DNA of 64,000 nt from Halomonas maura (lineage in GTDB: Bacteria; Pseudomonadota; Gammaproteobacteria; Pseudomonadales; Halomonadaceae), in NCBI RefSeq assembly GCF_030409305.1, contig NZ_JAUFPQ010000013.1, positions 1-64,000 on the forward strand, in the 5' to 3' direction. Of this stretch, positions 61,095 to 64,000 are shown piece after piece (the first letter of the stretch is position 1; each line of letters begins with the position of its first letter). The position numbers and the translations under genes were made by a program. Below the pieces are notes generated by a model. That model worked only from the letters and a program-made list of their open reading frames with translations, did no database searches and was not told the DNA's origin.

Positions 61095-61559
61095 CTAACC
61101 GCTCCCGCCGGGCATGTCGGGCAAAGGGATGCCCAGGGCGAACTCGAACAGGGCAAAGAGCGCCAGGCCCAGCAGCACACCGTACGGCAGTGCCTGACGC
61201 CACTGGGCGCCGAACAGGCGCATCAGCAGCACGGTGGCCACGAGCGTCGACGGAACGAAGCCCAGCGGCTCGAGCACCACCGCATAGCAGCCCAGCAGAA
61301 GCAACAGGCCGAGCTGACGACAAAGCGCCACCTTCTGCGGCCAGCGCTGATTGATACCGGGGCGCGCGATCAGGTACAGCGACAGGACGCCCAGCGGCAG
61401 GCTGACGAGCCGGGGGAAGACCCCCGGCCCCACCGGCTGCATGAAACCGGTGACGAAGGTATGAGAATGCCACCATGCCCCCAGCGCCAATATCGCCAAC
61501 ACCGCCCCGGCGATCCGGTCACCGAGGGCGGCATGACTGACCTGCGGAGCATCGCTCAC
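61095..61559 (-). CDS. tctB: TctB, small membrane subunit of a tripartite tricarboxylate transporter
   Basis: This 154-residue protein has four predicted helices, the TctB pattern with a PGVFPRLVSLPLGVLSLYL block and a final helix before PLPDMPGG. Its start overlaps the tctC stop by 4 bp (ATGA), so it is translated with tctC. It is the middle gene of tctC-B-A. Confidence 0.88.
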   Translation of the reverse strand: MSDAPQVSHAALGDRIAGAVLAILALGAWWHSHTFVTGFMQPVGPGVFPRLVSLPLGVLSLYLIARPGINQRWPQKVALCRQLGLLLLLGCYAVVLEPLGFVPSTLVATVLLMRLFGAQWRQALPYGVLLGLALFALFEFALGIPLPDMPGGSG

Positions 61560-62551
61560 TGCATGACACCGATTTCGCGGGAAATGGCCTCGACGTCATC
61601 GATCGACTCACGCACGAAATCGTTGAACGACTCCCCGCCCCGCCACAGCGGCACCAGGCCGTTCTGCGCCGCGACCTCTTCCCATTCGTCGCTGTCGTAG
61701 AGGGTCTCGAGGGTATCGACCATGGCGGCGTAATCCTCATCCGATACCTCACCACCGGTATAGAAGCCTCGCCAGTTGTAGCCGGTCACCTCATAACCCT
61801 GCGAGACGGCCGTCGGCAGTTCGTCGAAGGGCTCGGGCAACGGCTCTTGGGAGAGCACCGCCAGCGCTCGCACATCGCCGGATTCGATGAAGCCGGCGAT
61901 CTCGCCCAGGTCGGTGGATACCGCATCCACATGGCCCCCCATCATCTGGGTCACGGCCGGGCCACCGCCATCGAACTGCACCCAGCGCAGCGACGAGATA
62001 CCATCGCTCGACAGCCCCGCGGCCTTGGCCAGCATCAACGCGCGAATATGGTCCCATCCACCGGCACCGCTGGAGCCGGACATCACCACCGAGGTGGGGT
62101 CGGCGACGATCGCCTCGAGCAGCTGGTCAAGCGTCTCGTAGGGGCTGTCGGCATCGACCAGGATGACGCCCACATCGGTACCGAGCATCGCCAGCCAGCG
62201 CATGGTGTCGGCATCCCCCGGATAACGTCCCTGGGCAATCTGGGTCATCCCCACCGTACTGGTCGCCACGATCAGATCGCCGTCATCGGCCCGCTTGCCG
62301 GCCACGTTGGAAAACGCCACGGCGCCCACGCCGCCCGGCATGTTGGTCACCTGGACGTTGCCATCGACCAGATCCAGTTCCCGAAGCAGCTTGCCTACCG
62401 AGCGACAGGTGAAGTCCCAGCCGCCGCCGGGATCGGCCGGGGCGATGCACTCGGCGATGGCGAGTGCCTGACCGGGCAGACCGGCGGTCAGACCCAGCCC
62501 CAGCAACGTGGACGCCATCAGGCGGCGTGGTGTCATGGAAGTGATCGGCAT
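61556..62551 (-). CDS. tctC: TctC, periplasmic receptor of a tripartite tricarboxylate transporter
   Basis: This 331-residue receptor has a signal peptide (MPITSMTPRRLMASTLLGLGL...GQALA) and a Bug/TctC-type mature fold: PADPGGGWDFTCR, the anion-binding NMPGGVGAVAFSNV, and GGHVDAVSTDL. The start at 62551 has GAGGAG 7-8 nt upstream; the earlier ATG (62581) would give a poor signal peptide. The ligand should be a carboxylate, perhaps the acid activated by the adjacent CoA transferase. Confidence 0.9.
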   Translation of the reverse strand: MPITSMTPRRLMASTLLGLGLTAGLPGQALAIAECIAPADPGGGWDFTCRSVGKLLRELDLVDGNVQVTNMPGGVGAVAFSNVAGKRADDGDLIVATSTVGMTQIAQGRYPGDADTMRWLAMLGTDVGVILVDADSPYETLDQLLEAIVADPTSVVMSGSSGAGGWDHIRALMLAKAAGLSSDGISSLRWVQFDGGGPAVTQMMGGHVDAVSTDLGEIAGFIESGDVRALAVLSQEPLPEPFDELPTAVSQGYEVTGYNWRGFYTGGEVSDEDYAAMVDTLETLYDSDEWEEVAAQNGLVPLWRGGESFNDFVRESIDDVEAISREIGVMQ

Positions 62552-62603
62552 GTCGTGGCTCCTCGTCCTTGTTGTTGTCACTCTCCCCGTGGGGGAGACA
62601 TGC

Positions 62604-63812
62604 TCAGATGACGCCCTTCTCCCGCAACGCGCCGTAGTCGGCGTCCGCCAGGCCCAGCTCGGCGAGGATTTCCTCGGTATGCTCTCCCAGCTCGGGCACC
62701 GGATGATGTATCGCTGCCGGAGCCTCGGACATCTTCACCGGGAAGCCGGTGGTCGGCACCTTGCCATAGCCCCCCTGGTCGAGCTCGAGCATCATCTGCT
62801 GCTCGCGAACCTGAGGATCCTCGAAGGTCTCCTGCAGGTCTTGAACCCGGCCACAGGGCACGCCGGCCTCATTGAAATGGTCGAACCACTCCGCCACGCT
62901 TCGCCGTTCGATCTCCCGGTTGAGGATCTCGCGCAGCGCCTCGCGGTTATCCATGCGACGACGGTTGTCGCCAAAGCGCTCGTCTTTCAGCAGCTCCAGC
63001 ATGTCCAGGGCACCGAGAAAGCGCTCGACCATGATGTCGTTGCTCGGCGCGATGGCGACCTCACCGTCGCTGGCCTGGAACAGGCCATAGGGATAGAGCA
63101 TGGGATGATCGTTGCCGGTACGCTTGGGCACCTCGCCGGTGGCGAAGTATTCCGCTGCCAGGTACCCCATCATGCTGATCAGGCCGTTGGTCAGCGCGGT
63201 CTCGACGATATCGCCCTGGCCGGTACGCTCGCGGCGTACCAGCGCCGCGCTGATGCCGAAGGCCAGGTTCTGGCTGGCGACCATGTCGCTGATCGGCGGC
63301 GCGGCCCGCATGGGCTCGCCACTCTCGCGGCCGTTCACGCCCATGAAACCGCTCATCGCCTGGGCGATGAAGTCGTAGGCGGGCCGGTCACGGTACGGAC
63401 CGCTGGAACCGAAGCCATTGATACGTCCCACCACCAGGTGCGGGAAACGCTCACGCAGTACCTCGTCGCTGAAGCCCATCCTGGCCATCACGCCCGGACG
63501 AAAGTTCTCCACCAGAACATCGGCACCTTCCAGAAGCCGGCCCAGGATCGCCTTGCCCTCCTCCTGACGAAGATCGAGAGTCAGGGAGCGCTTGTTGCGA
63601 TTGAACTGGGCGAAGTACCAACTGAAGCCATTCACCATGTTGCCCTGGGAACGCACGATATCGCCGCGTCCCGGAGGCTCGACCTTGATCACCTCGGCGC
63701 CGTGATCGCCCAGTATCTGGGTGCAGAAGGGGCCGGAGATCACTCGGGTCAGGTCGATGACACGGATGCCCTGCAGGGAACCCGAAGAAGACGCCATATC
63801 GAGCATGCTCAT
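62604..63812 (-). CDS. CaiB/BaiF-family CoA transferase
   Basis: This 402-residue class III CoA transferase has IRVIDLTRVISGPFCTQILGDHGAEVIKVEPP at the N-terminus, the catalytic-Asp region PAYDFIAQAMSGFMGV, and GQGDIVETALTNGLISMMGYL. It should move CoA from a donor such as succinyl-CoA to a dicarboxylate. The start at 63812 overlaps the preceding lyase gene stop (ATGA); an ATG two codons later (63806) has a better ribosome-site spacing. The tctCBA genes lie just downstream. Confidence 0.9.
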   Translation of the reverse strand: MSMLDMASSSGSLQGIRVIDLTRVISGPFCTQILGDHGAEVIKVEPPGRGDIVRSQGNMVNGFSWYFAQFNRNKRSLTLDLRQEEGKAILGRLLEGADVLVENFRPGVMARMGFSDEVLRERFPHLVVGRINGFGSSGPYRDRPAYDFIAQAMSGFMGVNGRESGEPMRAAPPISDMVASQNLAFGISAALVRRERTGQGDIVETALTNGLISMMGYLAAEYFATGEVPKRTGNDHPMLYPYGLFQASDGEVAIAPSNDIMVERFLGALDMLELLKDERFGDNRRRMDNREALREILNREIERRSVAEWFDHFNEAGVPCGRVQDLQETFEDPQVREQQMMLELDQGGYGKVPTTGFPVKMSEAPAAIHHPVPELGEHTEEILAELGLADADYGALREKGVI

Positions 63813-64000
63813 CCTCGTGCGGTGGGTACGGCGGAACAGTCGCTGAGCGCAAGACGTGGTCCGGCCTTGGAAACCTGTCCCGGCAGGTCGCGCCCCATCA
63901 ACCGCGTGGCGATCTGCGCGGCACCGATCATGCCCGCGAGATCGATCCCCGTGTCGATGCTCATCTCGTCGAGCAGGTAGACGAGGTCCTCACTGGCGAT
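63809..64000 (-). CDS. C-terminal end of an HMG-CoA lyase-family enzyme (partial)
   Basis: The last 63 codons of a minus-strand gene enter from the right edge. The sequence ASEDLVYLLDEMSIDTGIDLAGMI...RLMGRDLPGQVSKAGP matches the C-terminus of hydroxymethylglutaryl-CoA lyases (DLVYML...GI.TGVDL.....). The stop overlaps the CoA transferase start by 4 bp, so the two are co-translated. The gene continues beyond 64000. Confidence 0.75.
   Translation of the reverse strand: MASEDLVYLLDEMSIDTGIDLAGMIGAAQIATRLMGRDLPGQVSKAGPRLALSDCSAVPTARG

Overview
The window is high-GC (roughly 68-70%), densely coded bacterial DNA with short intergenic gaps. Gene content and order point to a halophilic gammaproteobacterium, most likely Halomonas or another member of the Halomonadaceae. 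The evidence is the metF / ahcY / ligB / metK / tkt / epd / pgk / fba neighbourhood, many Na+-coupled carriers (NSS, AGCS, Na/Pi, Na+/H+ and Ca2+/Na+ antiporters), TAXI-TRAP and tripartite tricarboxylate transporters, and YheV next to PrlC. This assignment rests on protein recognition, not on a search. No rRNA, tRNA, CRISPR array, prophage or insertion sequence was seen.

Layout. 1-5.9 kb: a PPC-domain lipoprotein, then the lactate-oxidation operon lutABC (minus strand), divergent from an lldR-type GntR regulator with two perfect copies of its likely operator. 5.9-9.2 kb: the DctB/DctD-type two-component pair. 9.2-16.1 kb: a DUF457 membrane hydrolase, gamma-carbonic anhydrase, NSS transporter, prlC, yheV (preceded by a decayed copy of its own 5' end) and a Na/Pi cotransporter. 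16.1-19.7 kb: a TAXI-TRAP uptake system behind a near-consensus sigma-54 promoter with tandem upstream palindromes, very probably the target of DctBD. 19.7-20.9 kb: metF, whose 3' end is tandemly reiterated in 103-bp units. 21-27 kb: transporters (AEC, NhaP-type), a GST, small envelope proteins, an LpxH-like phosphoesterase and a diguanylate cyclase. 27-32 kb: ahcY, ligB and metK. 32-40.8 kb: tkt, a class I aldolase, two small heat-shock proteins, then epd-pgk-fba (class II aldolase). 40.8-46.8 kb: an HTH regulator divergent from an alanine/glycine symporter, an aspartase remnant, asparaginase, small envelope proteins and a Ca2+/Na+ exchanger. 46.9-51.9 kb: a 2-ketogluconate-type module (LacI regulator, sugar kinase, 2-hydroxyacid dehydrogenase) flanked by two YieH-like HAD phosphatases. 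52-54.6 kb: yciH, then an MFS pump and XRE regulator pair of lower GC that looks acquired. 54.6-59.5 kb: a sirtuin with a 7-bp repeat tract at its 5' end, a NERD protein, an RNase T2, an ATP-grasp protein and a dGTPase. 59.6-64 kb: tctCBA with a CaiB-type CoA transferase and the C-terminus of an HMG-CoA-lyase-like enzyme, running off the window.

How the parts work together. The window is mainly about organic-acid and sugar-acid use (lactate, dicarboxylates via DctBD/TRAP, ketogluconate, and a tricarboxylate-like acid cleaved as a CoA thioester), the methyl cycle, and glycolysis/pentose phosphate metabolism. The most unusual signals are the metF 3'-end tandem array with an outlying divergent C-terminal copy, the sirtuin heptanucleotide tract lying in frame with an upstream ATG, the sigma-54 promoter linking dctBD to a TAXI-TRAP system, and a compact three-way-junction RNA candidate between metF and the AEC carrier.
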